Below are positions 54,776 through 64,000 of a DNA stretch of 64,000 nt, one piece after another. The DNA is from Shewanella gaetbuli (GTDB lineage Bacteria > Pseudomonadota > Gammaproteobacteria > Enterobacterales > Shewanellaceae). A program made the position numbers and the translations under genes. The notes under the pieces are model-generated. The model was not told the origin of the DNA and searched no databases. It worked only from the letters and a program-made list of their open reading frames with translations. The stretch is taken from the NCBI RefSeq assembly GCF_023284065.1, contig NZ_JAKIKP010000002.1:310001-374000 (forward strand), given 5' to 3'. Every line of letters starts with the position of its first letter. Positions within the stretch are counted from its first letter, which is position 1.

Positions 54776-56242
54776 ATGGCAAAGCTGATTACATTATTTA
54801 AGTTGCTGCCTAAAGCACATCAAATAGCCTTGACAACCTTGGCTGTTTTTACCGTATTGATTATGCTATTGCCGGCTGATGACGTTCAAGCCTCTAAACA
54901 GCCACAAACAGCAGAGCTCAGTGCATCAACGTTAAAAACCAATACACGCTATGATGTGCCTCTCGCCTTTAGAAGCCCTACACCGCCAAATAATCAAACA
55001 TCAACAGAGTCACACAGTGGTTCTCCCGCAAAGCAGTCTGGAGCACGCACATCTACCTTATCGTCTGACTCCGAAATCGATAAAAAAATTGCTGCATTAC
55101 AGGCTGATATTTCAGCTGAAAAGCAAGCTCTGGTAAAACAAAAACAACCGCTAGAAAGTGAGCGACATGTTGAATATTATGAAGTTGCGAAAGGAGACAC
55201 CCTAGGCGGCTTATTCAAACGCGCCGGATTAACTGCCAAAGATGTTTATGACATCACTAAACTGCCTCTAGCAAAGAAAAATTTACTTAAAATTATCCCC
55301 GGTGAAGAAATTGCCATCAGCAAAACCGAACAAGGTGAGCTGGCAGAACTAAGCTACCGCATGGATAAAATATCAACCTTAGTCATCTCTAAAACAGATG
55401 ATAAATACCAAGAAAAAATCAACAAAAAACAGTTAGAAACTAGGCAGTCATTTATTAATGCCAGCATAAAAAGCAATTTTTGGAATGCTGCAACCGATGC
55501 TGGTTTGTCAGCTAATCATATTATGCAATTGGCGAACATATTCGGTTGGGATATCGACTTTGCTTTAGATATTCGCAAAAACGACAGTTTCTCGCTTATT
55601 TTTGAGCAAGAATATGCTGACGGAGAGTTTATCCGTAGCGGCAGTATTTTAGCCGCTGAGTTTGTCAACCAAGGTGAGCGCTATACGGCGGTAAGATACA
55701 CCGATGGCCAATATTATTCCGAATCAGGTAATAGTATGCGTAAAGCCTTTTTACGTTCGCCGGTTGATTTTAAATATGTCAGCTCCAACTTTAACCCACG
55801 CCGCCTTCACCCAGTAACAGGGCAAGTTAAAGCACACCGGGGCGTTGATTATGTCGCGGCTATTGGCACGCCAATTAAAGCGGCAGGTCGAGGTAAAGTG
55901 GTTCAGGCGGGATATAATCAATACAATGGTAATTATGTGTTTATTAAACACAACGACACCTATACCACTAAATATTTGCACCTCAATAAACGCAAAGTTA
56001 AACGCGGCCAAACGGTTAAGCAAGGTGAAGTTATTGGTACTTTAGGCCGTACCGGTCGTGTCACAGGGGCTCACTTACATTACGAATTTATTGTTAACGG
56101 CGTTCATCGTAACCCTAGAACCGTCAATCTGCCTAAGTCTGATCCTATCAAACGCAGTGAAAAAGCTAACTTCGAAAAAATTAGTCAACAATTAATGGCG
56201 CAGTTACGTGCGAACCAAGATCAAAGGCTAGCAAGCAACTAA
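54776..56242 (+). CDS. M23 peptidoglycan endopeptidase, MepM-like
   Basis: With the ATG at 54776 the protein has 488 residues; a TTG five codons upstream is in frame but unlikely. It has an N-terminal transmembrane anchor (HQIALTTLAVFTVLIMLLP), a Thr/Ser-rich linker and an OapA/LysM-like segment (YYEVAKGDTLGGLFKRAGLTAKDVYDI). The LytM peptidase domain has zinc-binding HPVTGQVKAHRGVDYVA and GAHLHYEFIVNG. Such enzymes cut meso-DAP cross-links and make room for new murein strands. It is followed by anmK, which acts on the recovered sugar. Confidence 0.92.
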   Translation: MAKLITLFKLLPKAHQIALTTLAVFTVLIMLLPADDVQASKQPQTAELSASTLKTNTRYDVPLAFRSPTPPNNQTSTESHSGSPAKQSGARTSTLSSDSEIDKKIAALQADISAEKQALVKQKQPLESERHVEYYEVAKGDTLGGLFKRAGLTAKDVYDITKLPLAKKNLLKIIPGEEIAISKTEQGELAELSYRMDKISTLVISKTDDKYQEKINKKQLETRQSFINASIKSNFWNAATDAGLSANHIMQLANIFGWDIDFALDIRKNDSFSLIFEQEYADGEFIRSGSILAAEFVNQGERYTAVRYTDGQYYSESGNSMRKAFLRSPVDFKYVSSNFNPRRLHPVTGQVKAHRGVDYVAAIGTPIKAAGRGKVVQAGYNQYNGNYVFIKHNDTYTTKYLHLNKRKVKRGQTVKQGEVIGTLGRTGRVTGAHLHYEFIVNGVHRNPRTVNLPKSDPIKRSEKANFEKISQQLMAQLRANQDQRLASN

Positions 56243-56344
56243 TTCTATCATCACGTTTCAATAGGTCAGCACCTTTCATATCAGCATATCGCTGGCCTGT
56301 TGAACCATACTTTGTGTGATTTCACCCAATAAGGAATGCTTTTT

Positions 56345-57457
56345 ATGTCAAAGCCTGAATATTATATTGGCCTTATGTCAGGAACCAGTATGGATGGCGT
56401 TGACGCCGTACTGGTTGATTTCGCCTCTGGCTACCCCAAATTTATTGGTGCATATACTCAAAGCATTCCAACGCATTTATTAAAAGGCTTACAACAACTT
56501 TGCCAACCCGATAGAGATGAAATAAATCGCATGGGTCAACTCGACCGAAGTGTCGGCTTACTCTTTGCTCAAGCAGTGAACCAATTATTAACTCAAGAGA
56601 ATATTAGCCCCAATGACGTTATCGCCATTGGCTCCCACGGCCAAACCGTGAGGCATATGCCTAATTTAGACATGGGCTTTACCTTACAAATTGGTGATGC
56701 TAATACCATCGCTGTAGAAACTGGCATTGATGTCATTGCTGATTTTCGCCGCAAAGATATCGCTCTGGGTGGTCAAGGAGCGCCTTTAGTGCCCGCTTTC
56801 CACCAGCAAATATTTACTCAAGCAGAAACAAATAGAGTGATTTTAAATATTGGCGGGATTGCAAATATTACTTATCTACCCGCTAATGCAAATGAAGTAT
56901 TAGGTTTTGACACCGGCCCAGGTAACAATTTAATTGATGCCTTTATACAACAAGTGCAACAAAAGCCATATGACAAAGATGGCGAATGGGCTGATTCAGG
57001 CACCAGCCACCCTGCACTATTAGCGCATATGTTATCCCATTCATACTTCAGCCAACCTTACCCCAAAAGCACCGGCCGAGAATTGTTTAATCTGACATGG
57101 CTAGAACGACAATTAGCGGAATTTAATCATATAAAAGATGCTGATATTCAATCTACTTTGCTAGATTTAACCTGTCATACCATCGCTAACGATGTGAACA
57201 GCCTCAGTAAAACAGGTGAAATCTATGTGTGCGGTGGCGGAGCCTTAAATAAAGCATTAATGCGTAGATTGGCGAAACTTCTCCCTGGTTATCAACTTAG
57301 CACGACTTCAGCACTAGGCATCGACCCACAATGGGTAGAAGGAATCGCATTTGCTTGGCTAGCCATGCGTCATGAACATAACCTACCAGCCAATCTTCCT
57401 GCAGTAACCGGTGCCAGCAGAGAAACTATCTTAGGTGCTAAATTTAAAGCAAAATAA
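56345..57457 (+). CDS. anmK: Anhydro-N-acetylmuramic acid kinase
   Basis: AnmK converts anhMurNAc from cell-wall turnover to MurNAc-6-phosphate. With the ATG at 56345 the protein has 370 residues, as in E. coli. AAGGA is 9 nt upstream of it but touches the in-frame ATG at 56336, so that one is unlikely. Key blocks are [20 protein letters not shown], the catalytic-region [30 protein letters not shown] and [13 protein letters not shown]. It follows the M23 endopeptidase gene, and it fits with amgK and murU. Confidence 0.96.
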   Translation: MSKPEYYIGLMSGTSMDGVDAVLVDFASGYPKFIGAYTQSIPTHLLKGLQQLCQPDRDEINRMGQLDRSVGLLFAQAVNQLLTQENISPNDVIAIGSHGQTVRHMPNLDMGFTLQIGDANTIAVETGIDVIADFRRKDIALGGQGAPLVPAFHQQIFTQAETNRVILNIGGIANITYLPANANEVLGFDTGPGNNLIDAFIQQVQQKPYDKDGEWADSGTSHPALLAHMLSHSYFSQPYPKSTGRELFNLTWLERQLAEFNHIKDADIQSTLLDLTCHTIANDVNSLSKTGEIYVCGGGALNKALMRRLAKLLPGYQLSTTSALGIDPQWVEGIAFAWLAMRHEHNLPANLPAVTGASRETILGAKFKAK

Positions 57458-57543
57458 TTATCTTTTATCATTGAAAAATGCTGGCAAGCTACCATGATTT
57501 GGACTTTACTTGTTTAATTAACACTAAAACAAGGAATAACATC

Positions 57544-58242
57544 ATGGATTTGAAACAAAAAATGCTTGCAGAGTTTATAGGAACCCTGTGGTTGGTACTC
57601 GGCGGTTGTGGTAGCGCAGTATTGGCTGCCGCTTTTCCTGAAGTCGGTATTGGCCTTGTAGGCGTTTCATTTGCGTTTGGCTTAACCGTATTAACCATGG
57701 CTTATGCGATTGGCCATGTTTCTGGCTGTCATTTAAACCCTGCAGTATCTTTTGGCTTGTGGGCTGGCGGGCGTTTTGAGGCCAAAGAATTACTGCCTTA
57801 TATTATTGCTCAAGTTTCTGGGGCCATTGTTGGTGCAGGGATTTTATTTCTTATTGCCTCTGGCCAAGAAGGGTTTTCGTTAGCATCAGGCTTTGCTTCA
57901 AATGGTTTTGGCGAGCACTCTCCAGGTGGCTATGACATTACCGCGGTCATCATTTGTGAAATCGTCATGACGATGTTTTTCTTATTAATTATTTTAGGCG
58001 CAACCGATGAACGAGCTCCTCAAGGTTTTGCCCCTATCGCTATTGGTTTAGGCTTAACCCTAATCCACTTAATTAGTATTCCCGTTTCAAACACCTCAGT
58101 AAACCCTGCTAGAAGTACAGGCCCGGCGATATTTGTCGGTGATTGGGCGGTATCACAGCTATGGTTATTCTGGGTTGCTCCTATTGTTGGCGCTATTGCA
58201 GCGGGTATTATTTATCGCAGCTTTACGCCTAAAGCCCAATAA
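57544..58242 (+). CDS. aqpZ: Aquaporin Z
   Basis: This 232-residue protein has six transmembrane helices and both pore NPA motifs ([11 protein letters not shown] near residue 60 and [12 protein letters not shown] near 185). The selectivity-filter Arg follows the second motif, and the short loop before it matches water-selective AqpZ rather than GlpF. The ATG at 57544 has AAGGA 8 nt upstream; a frame starting 22 codons earlier has no support. A terminator follows the gene. Confidence 0.95.
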   Translation: MDLKQKMLAEFIGTLWLVLGGCGSAVLAAAFPEVGIGLVGVSFAFGLTVLTMAYAIGHVSGCHLNPAVSFGLWAGGRFEAKELLPYIIAQVSGAIVGAGILFLIASGQEGFSLASGFASNGFGEHSPGGYDITAVIICEIVMTMFFLLIILGATDERAPQGFAPIAIGLGLTLIHLISIPVSNTSVNPARSTGPAIFVGDWAVSQLWLFWVAPIVGAIAAGIIYRSFTPKAQ

Positions 58243-58264
58243 ACTATTGCCGCTTTTATCAAAC

Positions 58265-58289
58265 AGTCCGATATATTTCGGACTTTTTG
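58265..58289 (+). terminator. Terminator of aqpZ
   Basis: AGTCCGA (58265-58271) pairs with TCGGACT (58278-58284) and is followed by a T run. Confidence 0.85.
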
Positions 58290-58314
58290 TTTTTTGAAAC
58301 TTTTGTTTTTTGAA
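58282..58314. repeat. 16-17-bp tandem repeat after aqpZ terminator
   Basis: ACTTTTTGTTTTTTGAA and ACTTTTGTTTTTTGAA lie back to back; the first begins inside the terminator's stem. A GCTGGGGTCAGTGTTAT tag follows immediately at 58315-58331. Confidence 0.75.
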
Positions 58315-58389
58315 GCTGGGGTCAGTGTTATCATAACTGAAGATTTTTTTCGGCGTATTTTATGCCGATAATAGCCATATGAGAATTCC

Positions 58390-58776
58390 ATGAGCACAAA
58401 ACAAAAAACCGTTGCAGAGTTATTAAACTTAACGCCAGAAGGCCGTTACGACTATATGATTGAACAAGTTAAAGCCAATAAGGTTATTTGGTCTTTGCAA
58501 GACAATGATGGTTGCGTCATGCTAACAACTGAAGATGAAGATTGCATTCCAATGTGGCCATCTGAGGAAACTGCTGCGCTATGGGCCGTGGATGATTGGA
58601 AAGATTGTGAACCTTTAGCTATCGACTTAGATGAGTTTCAGCAACGTTGGGTTAGCGGCATGGAAGAAGATGATTTATTCATTGCGGTGTTCCCTGTTCA
58701 AGACGACTTAGGTGTGGTTGTTGCGCCATATGAAGTAGACCAACGCCTTACTCCCAAAAGTAATAAGAAGCACTAA
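58390..58776 (+). CDS. DUF2750 family protein
   Basis: This 128-residue cytoplasmic protein is acidic and has a DUF2750 pattern: LTPEGRYDYMIEQVKANKVIWSLQDNDGCVML, VPMWP-like CIPMWPSEETAALWAVDDW, and CEPLAIDLDEFQQRWVSGMEEDDLFIAVFP. These proteins have no known activity. It precedes the membrane-protein gene by 5 bp and may share its transcript. Confidence 0.82.
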   Translation: MSTKQKTVAELLNLTPEGRYDYMIEQVKANKVIWSLQDNDGCVMLTTEDEDCIPMWPSEETAALWAVDDWKDCEPLAIDLDEFQQRWVSGMEEDDLFIAVFPVQDDLGVVVAPYEVDQRLTPKSNKKH

Positions 58777-58781
58777 TACAC

Positions 58782-59285
58782 ATGATTAACCCAATGGACC
58801 CTAAGCCTAAAGTTGCCACTGAAGCTGCGGCACCAGTAAGCACAGCGGCAGAAAATACCCAATTAACCACTAAAGCCATTTTACCCAAGCGCTTAATTGC
58901 ACTCATGATCATTTACACCCTTGCGGCAATTAGCGGGCTAATGTCAGCTCCGTCAATGTCTGACTTAGGCGCAATGTTATGTTGGTTAACTTTATTAATG
59001 GTTATTGCTGTATTTGGTCGCCAAAAAGCCGCTCTGTACATGTTACGTGGGTATAGCGTGCTACAACTGGCCTTTTACAGCTTTTTACCCGTTATTATGT
59101 ATGACCCAGACAACTTAGTCGCTGGGCCAACAACGGTTAATTTTGGTCTGTTTCAAGCGGTCGTGTCTGATTGGGTTATTTTCAGTGTGCTGATTGCAAT
59201 AGGTATTGCTCAGGTGTGGATTAGCTTTGATAAACACGTTAAAGCGTGGTTTAAGCCCCGTATCAATATGAATATTATGAGCTAA
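58782..59285 (+). CDS. Uncharacterised four-helix membrane protein
   Basis: This 167-residue protein has about 35 polar N-terminal residues rich in Ala and Thr, then four hydrophobic helices: LIALMIIYTLAAISGLM, LGAMLCWLTLLMVIAVFG, YSVLQLAFYSFLPVIMY and WVIFSVLIAIGIAQVWIS. I do not recognise a family. It starts 5 bp after the DUF2750 gene. A terminator at 59308-59335 ends the pair. Function is unknown. Confidence 0.7.
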   Translation: MINPMDPKPKVATEAAAPVSTAAENTQLTTKAILPKRLIALMIIYTLAAISGLMSAPSMSDLGAMLCWLTLLMVIAVFGRQKAALYMLRGYSVLQLAFYSFLPVIMYDPDNLVAGPTTVNFGLFQAVVSDWVIFSVLIAIGIAQVWISFDKHVKAWFKPRINMNIMS

Positions 59286-59307
59286 TAAGTTCAAGTTTGA
59301 ACCTGAT

Positions 59308-59335
59308 AAATGAGAGCTATTTGCTCTCATTTTTT
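59308..59335 (+). terminator. Terminator after the DUF2750/membrane-protein pair
   Basis: AAATGAGAG and CTCTCATTT form a perfect stem around CTATTTG followed by a U tract. Confidence 0.9.
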
Positions 59336-59449
59336 ATGGCTGTTATTCAAGCTTAACCAGTGCGGCTGTAACTATCATTCTCAATATTTATATTTGACTT
59401 ATAATAATACAAATATTATACAGTGATATAAAAAATGAGGAACAACACC

Positions 59450-60304
59450 ATGATTGTTAAGCTGCCACTACTCTTCGCTGCAATGTTATCAACCTCGGCC
59501 ATAGCCGATATCACTATTTACGAACCAAACCCAGACTATGGTGTGCCAAACGAGTCGCCACAATTTAGTGCTATTCTGTCTCAATCAAAGTTGCAAATAT
59601 CTGATCCACAAGCAGGAAAAGGCAATCAAATACAAGTGGCAGAAGACAGTGACTTTAGCCAAGTCGTTAATCGTTACTTTCATATCAATAAAGACAACCA
59701 AGCGCTAGTATTCAAAATGTCCGGTGACCATCGCCGCAATGAAATACGAGTGCATAAAAACTTCAGAACAGATTTACCTAACACCTTTTATCGACTCAGC
59801 ACTGAGTTTATGCCTATTGAGCCAGAAGCTTCAATGGCCCATTCAGATATCAGCCAAAATGAAATCACTTATTTGCAGGTGCACAATAAAGGCACCAACG
59901 ACGCCGGTGATAATAATATCCCTCACCCATTATTAAGGGTCGTTTGGAAACAAGAGGCTAACGGGGTTAAGGGGCATTACTGGGCTATCATCAAAGCCAA
60001 TGCGCTTATTTGTAAAGGGGAACGCGGTAAAGCCAATATCAACAACCCAGAGTGCAAAGCAGAAAATGCTTATAAGCATTACGACTTAGGCCAATATGTA
60101 GCAGGAAAGCCACTCAATATTGATATTGTCACCGGTAATAGCAAGCTTGCTATCTGGGTTGATGATAAACAAGCTGTAAACCATGACATCAGCTACTGGC
60201 AACCCTTCCTAAGCTATTACAAAGCCGGGGTTTACAACCAATTTTCACATGGTGAAAGCCATGCTGAGTTTAGTAAACTGACGTTTACCAAAGAGGTTAA
60301 ATAA
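59450..60304 (+). CDS. Alginate lyase, polysaccharide lyase family 7
   Basis: This 284-residue protein starts at the ATG at 59450 (GAGGA 8 nt upstream; an earlier ATG overlaps that site). It has a signal peptide (LPLLFAAMLSTSAIA). The PL7 landmarks are all present: RRNEIRVH (equivalent of RTELR), LQVHNKG (QIH/QVH block) and YYKAGVYNQ (YFKAGxYNQ, with the catalytic Tyr). It should cut alginate by beta-elimination outside the cytoplasm; Val in QVH is often linked to mannuronate preference. It stands alone: no porin, KdgF, DehR or 2-keto-3-deoxygluconate genes are nearby. Confidence 0.88.
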   Translation: MIVKLPLLFAAMLSTSAIADITIYEPNPDYGVPNESPQFSAILSQSKLQISDPQAGKGNQIQVAEDSDFSQVVNRYFHINKDNQALVFKMSGDHRRNEIRVHKNFRTDLPNTFYRLSTEFMPIEPEASMAHSDISQNEITYLQVHNKGTNDAGDNNIPHPLLRVVWKQEANGVKGHYWAIIKANALICKGERGKANINNPECKAENAYKHYDLGQYVAGKPLNIDIVTGNSKLAIWVDDKQAVNHDISYWQPFLSYYKAGVYNQFSHGESHAEFSKLTFTKEVK

Positions 60305-60327
60305 CCTGTATTAAAAATAACCATAAA

Positions 60328-60357
60328 AATGCCGTGCTATTTGCACGGCATTGTTTA
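60328..60357. terminator. Bidirectional terminator between alginate lyase and erpA
   Basis: AATGCCGTGC and GCACGGCATT form a perfect 10-bp stem around TATTT, with A and T on both sides, between two convergent genes. Confidence 0.82.
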
Positions 60358-60375
60358 TATAGCCTTCTGGCAAAC

Positions 60376-60726
60376 TTATACTGAGAAGCTTGCTCCGCAA
60401 CCACAGGTCGTGGTGGCGTTAGGATTTTTAACAAAGAAACGTGAGCCCTCTAGACCAGAAGTATAATCAACTTCTCCGCCCACAAGATACTGTAAGCTCA
60501 TTGGGTCAACAACTAACTGCACGCCTTGTTTTTCAATAGTGAAATCACCATCATTAACTTTTTCATCGAAAGTGAATCCGTACTGAAATCCTGAACAACC
60601 ACCGCCGGTAACATAAACTCGCAGTTTTAATTCAGGGTTCTGTTCTTCTTCTAACAGCCCTTTTACCTTGGTTGCCGCGGCATCGGTAAATTGTATCGGC
60701 ATTGCTGCATCAGTTTGTTCAGTCAT
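60376..60726 (-). CDS. erpA: Iron-sulfur cluster insertion protein
   Basis: ErpA is an A-type carrier that delivers Fe-S clusters to enzymes such as IspG and IspH. The 116-residue protein has the three family cysteines: [13 protein letters not shown] and CGCGASF at the C-terminus. It overlaps the upstream DUF6776 gene by 8 bp and is probably co-transcribed with it. Confidence 0.96.
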   Translation of the reverse strand: MTEQTDAAMPIQFTDAAATKVKGLLEEEQNPELKLRVYVTGGGCSGFQYGFTFDEKVNDGDFTIEKQGVQLVVDPMSLQYLVGGEVDYTSGLEGSRFFVKNPNATTTCGCGASFSV

Positions 60727-61543
60727 TACTACCTCTTACTTCAGTTTTCTGCGATGGATTATCCGATACCTGACTGTTTTGTTCAAGTATTACCCGTGAC
60801 TCTTTTTCAATGTCTGTGAGATGAGCATCTTCAGGGGCTAATTCGTCTACAGAATATGACTGTTCTAAGCGGCCCCCTTTGGTGCCACGGTTAGCTCTAA
60901 CATTGATATTAAAGGTCACACGTTGCAGTTCAAAGTTATCGGGAAAATCTAATTCAGCCTCTAGAATATAAAAGTACTTAAAATCGATATTGTACTTATT
61001 CTGGGTCAGTTCAGTTAAGGTGTATTGCTTTACTTGTCCATCAAGCACACCAATTAAATCGGCATCAACAGAGACTTTTATATTTGATTGACGTTTTTTT
61101 TGCTGGGTCAACACCAATTGTAATTGCTTTTGTTGCGGTAACATTCCCGGTTTCAGCTCAGCATTGTAAATAGTCACCCCATCAACTTCTTTTTCTGGCG
61201 CCATTAAATCACGATAAAAGGCTAACTCTTTTTCTAAAGCTTTTTGACGAACAAGCTGCTCACTGAACATTTGTTGTAAGTTTTTATTGGCTTCTTGTTC
61301 TATAGTTAACGCTAGATTGCGACTCGCGAGGGTTTTAGCCTGCAATTCAAGCTCCTGCATTAACTTACGCTTACCACTACTGCTGTTAGGTGTTTGCTCT
61401 GGGGCAAAAGACAACCAAATTTGATGGGTTAATATGCCCACAAAAAAAGATATCAGTATGAGCGCTCTTAGGTACATGGCTGATGAACGTTTTTTACGTT
61501 CAAATGCAAGTATTTTATCTAACCAACGATGATAGTTTCGCAT
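60719..61543 (-). CDS. DUF6776 family inner-membrane-anchored protein
   Basis: This 274-residue protein has one transmembrane helix (about residues 24-45, [20 protein letters not shown]), then a coiled coil ([22 protein letters not shown] to about residue 110) and a beta-rich C-terminal domain ([37 protein letters not shown]). It matches DUF6776, a family commonly encoded beside erpA in gammaproteobacteria. It overlaps erpA by 8 bp. Its role is unknown. Confidence 0.78.
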   Translation of the reverse strand: MRNYHRWLDKILAFERKKRSSAMYLRALILISFFVGILTHQIWLSFAPEQTPNSSSGKRKLMQELELQAKTLASRNLALTIEQEANKNLQQMFSEQLVRQKALEKELAFYRDLMAPEKEVDGVTIYNAELKPGMLPQQKQLQLVLTQQKKRQSNIKVSVDADLIGVLDGQVKQYTLTELTQNKYNIDFKYFYILEAELDFPDNFELQRVTFNINVRANRGTKGGRLEQSYSVDELAPEDAHLTDIEKESRVILEQNSQVSDNPSQKTEVRGSND

Positions 61544-61566
61544 TAGGTAACAAGGCCTTATTAAAA

Positions 61567-61605
61567 TATAATTACTTCATTAAAAAAGTATAATTACTTC
61601 ATTAA
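61567..61605. repeat. 22-bp-period tandem duplication upstream of DUF6776/clc
   Basis: TATAATTACTTCATTAA occurs at 61567-61583 and 61589-61605, separated by AAAAG. It lies between divergent genes and includes TATAAT-like sequence on the plus strand, so it could duplicate a promoter element for the ClC gene. Confidence 0.8.
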
Positions 61606-61634
61606 TTTTTACGCTAGGGTTACTCTAGCGATTA

Positions 61635-63395
61635 ATGAGCCGTTTAGATTCACAGGAAAAAGAGTCAATAGTGCAACTTAGAATAAATAAGGCTGCTATT
61701 ATTCACGCCAAACGGGCGACACGCAAATATCTTAACAATGAATTTCGCGATAAATTATCTCAAGCGAGAATTAGTGTTCAGTTATGTGCATTAGCCTTAT
61801 TGTTTGCCGTTATCGCATCCAGTGTCATTATTTTATTTAGATTGCTTTTAGTGTGGGCAGATCAATATAGCCATACTCATGCGCTAAATATATCTGACAT
61901 ACTGACAGACTGGCGCACTTACCTACCAATGATAGGCGCCTTACTTATTTGGTTGGTGTCATTAGTCGGCTCAAAGCGCTACCGCCGCATGGGCATAGCA
62001 TATGTATTACACCGTTTTAAAATTCATTACGGTAAGGTGCCATTACAATCTGCCCCAGGACAATTTTTTCAGGCGCTAATCGCGTTAATCACTAACTTTT
62101 CAGTGGGTCGCGAAGGCCCCGCCATTCATTTAGGCGCGGTGAGCGCTAGTGTGATGGCCGAAAAGTTTAAGCTGCCAGATAACAGCGTTAGAATAATGTG
62201 TGCCAGTGGTATTGCTGCTGGTATTGCGGCCACCTTTAATGCACCACTTGCAGCGGTTTTATTTGTTTTTGAAGTGATTGTACGTGAATACAAAATTCAC
62301 TACTTCTTCCCTATTATGTTGTCTGCGATATGTGGCGCAGTATCCAGCCAGCTAGTCTTTGGTAATATTCATGAGTATGACTTAATTAACGTGATTCATA
62401 TTCCGCTAGATCATTATCCCATTCTGTTACTGGGTGGATTGGGGCTAGGGTGTACTGCGGCGTTATTTAATTATTCATTATTAAAAGTTACCGCCACAGG
62501 ACAAAACTGGCGACTCATTTATCGGTTAATGATTGCCGGAACAGCGACCACTATTGTGGGTATTTTTCTTCCCCAATCATTAGGTTCAGGTGATTTAGCC
62601 ATACATGAGGCCATTAGTGAGTCCCCCAGTTTATGGTTTTTAATGGCATTATTAATAGGTAAAATGATTGCTACTATTGCGGCTATCGGGCTAGGTGTAC
62701 CAGGTGGCTTAATAGGCCCCTTGTATGGAATAGGCGCATTAGTGGGGGCTATATTGGCATTAATAAGCAGTGCTATTTTCCCATCCATTGCCCCTTATGT
62801 TGGCTTATATACTGTTATCGGCATGACCGCCATGATGGGCGTGTGCCTCAGTGCCCCGCTAGCCGCATTAGTGGCTTTATTGGAATTAACCAATGATGCC
62901 AGCATTATTTTACCAGCAATGTTTGTCACCATTCCGGCATTCCTAGTGGCTTACCAGGGGTTCGATACTAAGTCTATTTTCTTGAAACAATTAGAAATTA
63001 TGGGTTTAGATTATAAAATTCCGCCCATGAATCAAGGCCTACAAAAAAAAGGCGTGCGGGTATTAATGAATCGCCGCTTTGTTGTGGTTAATGATGACGA
63101 TGAATTACTGCTTGAAGTGTTAAAACGTGCAGCTGGACGCCCAGTATTAGTGCGAAACACTGACGGCCAAATAGAAATGTTAAGCCTAGAAATTCAATCT
63201 TTTGAAGATTCAACCACGTTATCACGCCACTTAATGCAAGGGCTGCCTGATTCAGCCACTCTTGATGAGGTATATGACGCTTTAGCAGCAAAACGCGCTG
63301 GAGAGGTCTATATTTATCGTAACAAACCAAGCCATATTGTCGGCGTAATCAGTTGGGCCAACTTGGCACAAGAAATTCGCTCTGGGCAGCTATAA
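61635..63395 (+). CDS. ClC-family chloride channel or transporter
   Basis: This 586-residue protein has the ClC membrane core (about residues 45-440). The gating Glu is E160 in FSVGREGPAIHLGA. Two intracellular loops follow with FNAPLAAVLFVFEVIVREY and VPGGLIGPLYGIGALVGA. A C-terminal cytoplasmic part (about 470-586) is CBS-like. In VFEVIVREY the position matching the proton-pathway Glu203 of E. coli ClcA is Val, which favours channel-like behaviour over H+/Cl- exchange. The GSGIPE anion-filter block is not evident. The ATG at 61635 is first in frame. Confidence 0.88.
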   Translation: MSRLDSQEKESIVQLRINKAAIIHAKRATRKYLNNEFRDKLSQARISVQLCALALLFAVIASSVIILFRLLLVWADQYSHTHALNISDILTDWRTYLPMIGALLIWLVSLVGSKRYRRMGIAYVLHRFKIHYGKVPLQSAPGQFFQALIALITNFSVGREGPAIHLGAVSASVMAEKFKLPDNSVRIMCASGIAAGIAATFNAPLAAVLFVFEVIVREYKIHYFFPIMLSAICGAVSSQLVFGNIHEYDLINVIHIPLDHYPILLLGGLGLGCTAALFNYSLLKVTATGQNWRLIYRLMIAGTATTIVGIFLPQSLGSGDLAIHEAISESPSLWFLMALLIGKMIATIAAIGLGVPGGLIGPLYGIGALVGAILALISSAIFPSIAPYVGLYTVIGMTAMMGVCLSAPLAALVALLELTNDASIILPAMFVTIPAFLVAYQGFDTKSIFLKQLEIMGLDYKIPPMNQGLQKKGVRVLMNRRFVVVNDDDELLLEVLKRAAGRPVLVRNTDGQIEMLSLEIQSFEDSTTLSRHLMQGLPDSATLDEVYDALAAKRAGEVYIYRNKPSHIVGVISWANLAQEIRSGQL

Positions 63396-63424
63396 AAATA
63401 AACATCAAAAATTTAGAGAGATAT

Positions 63425-64000
63425 ATGCAATTGATTAATAGTAAATATTCAATTAAGGGGGTCATTAGTGCCCTATTAACTTTGTGTCTAACAAGTTGCT
63501 CACCAGCAGAAGATGATAAACACGCCACCGCCACCTCGCTGAACAATAAGCCAGTTGACACCATCGAACCGACTCCGCCTGAAAAAAAGACAACTCAACG
63601 CCAAGAAACCGCTGAGGATAATGATAAAGCCGATATCAAAATTGCACCGCTCAGTGAATTTGCCAATAATGAACCTAACGAAATACAAAAAAGCTTCTCG
63701 TTAATATTAGATGACCGCCCAACTAAAAAACCTAAATTAGTTCATGTAGACTCACTTGAAACCATTAAAGCCCTGTTCGATTCGTTAGATTACACTACAG
63801 AAAGTTGGCAGCAGGGTAATCGTGAAGTACCAAGGTTGACCTTTGAAACCGTCACCGAAGAGTGGCAACAGCACTCAAACGAAATACCGGTAGATGAGAA
63901 AAAAATGATTTTTTTCCGCTTAATGGCGCCATTAGTGTTATTGAGTAATGAAAAGGTTCTACTTGAAAGACGCTACATTGAAGTCCACGACAACGATGAT
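63425..64000 (+). CDS. Glucosaminidase-like (Bax-type) lipoprotein, 5' part
   Basis: The visible 192 codons start with a lipoprotein signal ending LTLCLTSC and GAGAG before the ATG. A disordered acidic linker follows. The later part (VPRLTFETVTEEWQQHSNEIPVDEKKMIFFRLMAPLVLLSNEKVLLERRYI) resembles the segment before the glucosaminidase core in E. coli Bax-type proteins. Catalytic residues lie beyond the window, so activity on peptidoglycan is only inferred. It begins 30 bp after the ClC gene. Confidence 0.6.
   Translation, partial: MQLINSKYSIKGVISALLTLCLTSCSPAEDDKHATATSLNNKPVDTIEPTPPEKKTTQRQETAEDNDKADIKIAPLSEFANNEPNEIQKSFSLILDDRPTKKPKLVHVDSLETIKALFDSLDYTTESWQQGNREVPRLTFETVTEEWQQHSNEIPVDEKKMIFFRLMAPLVLLSNEKVLLERRYIEVHDNDD

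Overview
The window is chromosomal DNA of a low-GC marine gammaproteobacterium, most likely Shewanella. The evidence is the conserved block djlA / murU-amgK / lptD-surA-pdxA-rsmA-apaG-apaH / folA / obgE-rpmA-rplU / ispB / mtnN / tyrS / anmK, several small families common in Shewanella (DUF3019, DUF3718, DUF2750), and a nagK-hex-TonB receptor-LacI GlcNAc/chitin locus of the type known from Shewanella. Assignments rest on reading motifs and gene order; no database search was run. I saw no rRNA, tRNA, CRISPR array, intact insertion sequence or prophage.

Region 1 (1-13.9 kb) is the amino-sugar locus: a truncated BadF-type GlcNAc kinase, a GH20 hexosaminidase lipoprotein, a TSUP permease, two flavin-dependent tryptophan-halogenase homologues interleaved with two SapC-family genes, a TonB-dependent receptor and a LacI regulator. 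Three near-identical palindromes (AAATGACAnCGnTGTCATTT type) lie upstream of the kinase, far upstream of the hexosaminidase and upstream of the receptor, and probably bind the LacI protein. Between the middle palindrome and the hexosaminidase is a non-coding stretch with a perfect hairpin and a strong terminator, which I read as a candidate regulated small RNA or attenuated leader.

Region 2 (13.9-28.4 kb) is mixed accessory and household DNA: NDH-2-like dehydrogenase, luxS, a BolA protein, an AlkB-like oxygenase, two bacterial PH-domain membrane proteins, a universal stress protein whose stop codon lies in a MITE-like inverted repeat, an aldehyde dehydrogenase with a TetR regulator, a MipA-DUF3019-RstA/RstB-like cassette, and a decayed yiaV/yiaW-like operon in which both genes are broken.

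Region 3 (28.6-57.5 kb) is the conserved core: purT, a 2-hydroxyacid dehydrogenase, peptidoglycan recycling (murU, amgK, later anmK), LPS and outer-membrane assembly (lptD, surA), the pdxA-rsmA-apaG-apaH operon, a chemoreceptor, folA, a split ThrE-type exporter, obgE-rpmA-rplU, ispB, mtnN, a CbiB-like membrane protein, small membrane proteins, tyrS and an M23 endopeptidase. The apaH-folA interval is loosened by a chemoreceptor, a membrane-protein pseudogene with two in-frame stops, repeat remnants and a DUF3718 gene.

Region 4 (57.5-64 kb) holds aqpZ, two small proteins, a lone PL7 alginate lyase, erpA with a DUF6776 gene, a ClC protein with a channel-like residue pattern, and the start of a glucosaminidase-like lipoprotein cut by the window end. 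Several intergenic regions carry 12-22 bp tandem duplications next to terminator hairpins, and two MITE-like elements plus a third degenerate copy are visible.
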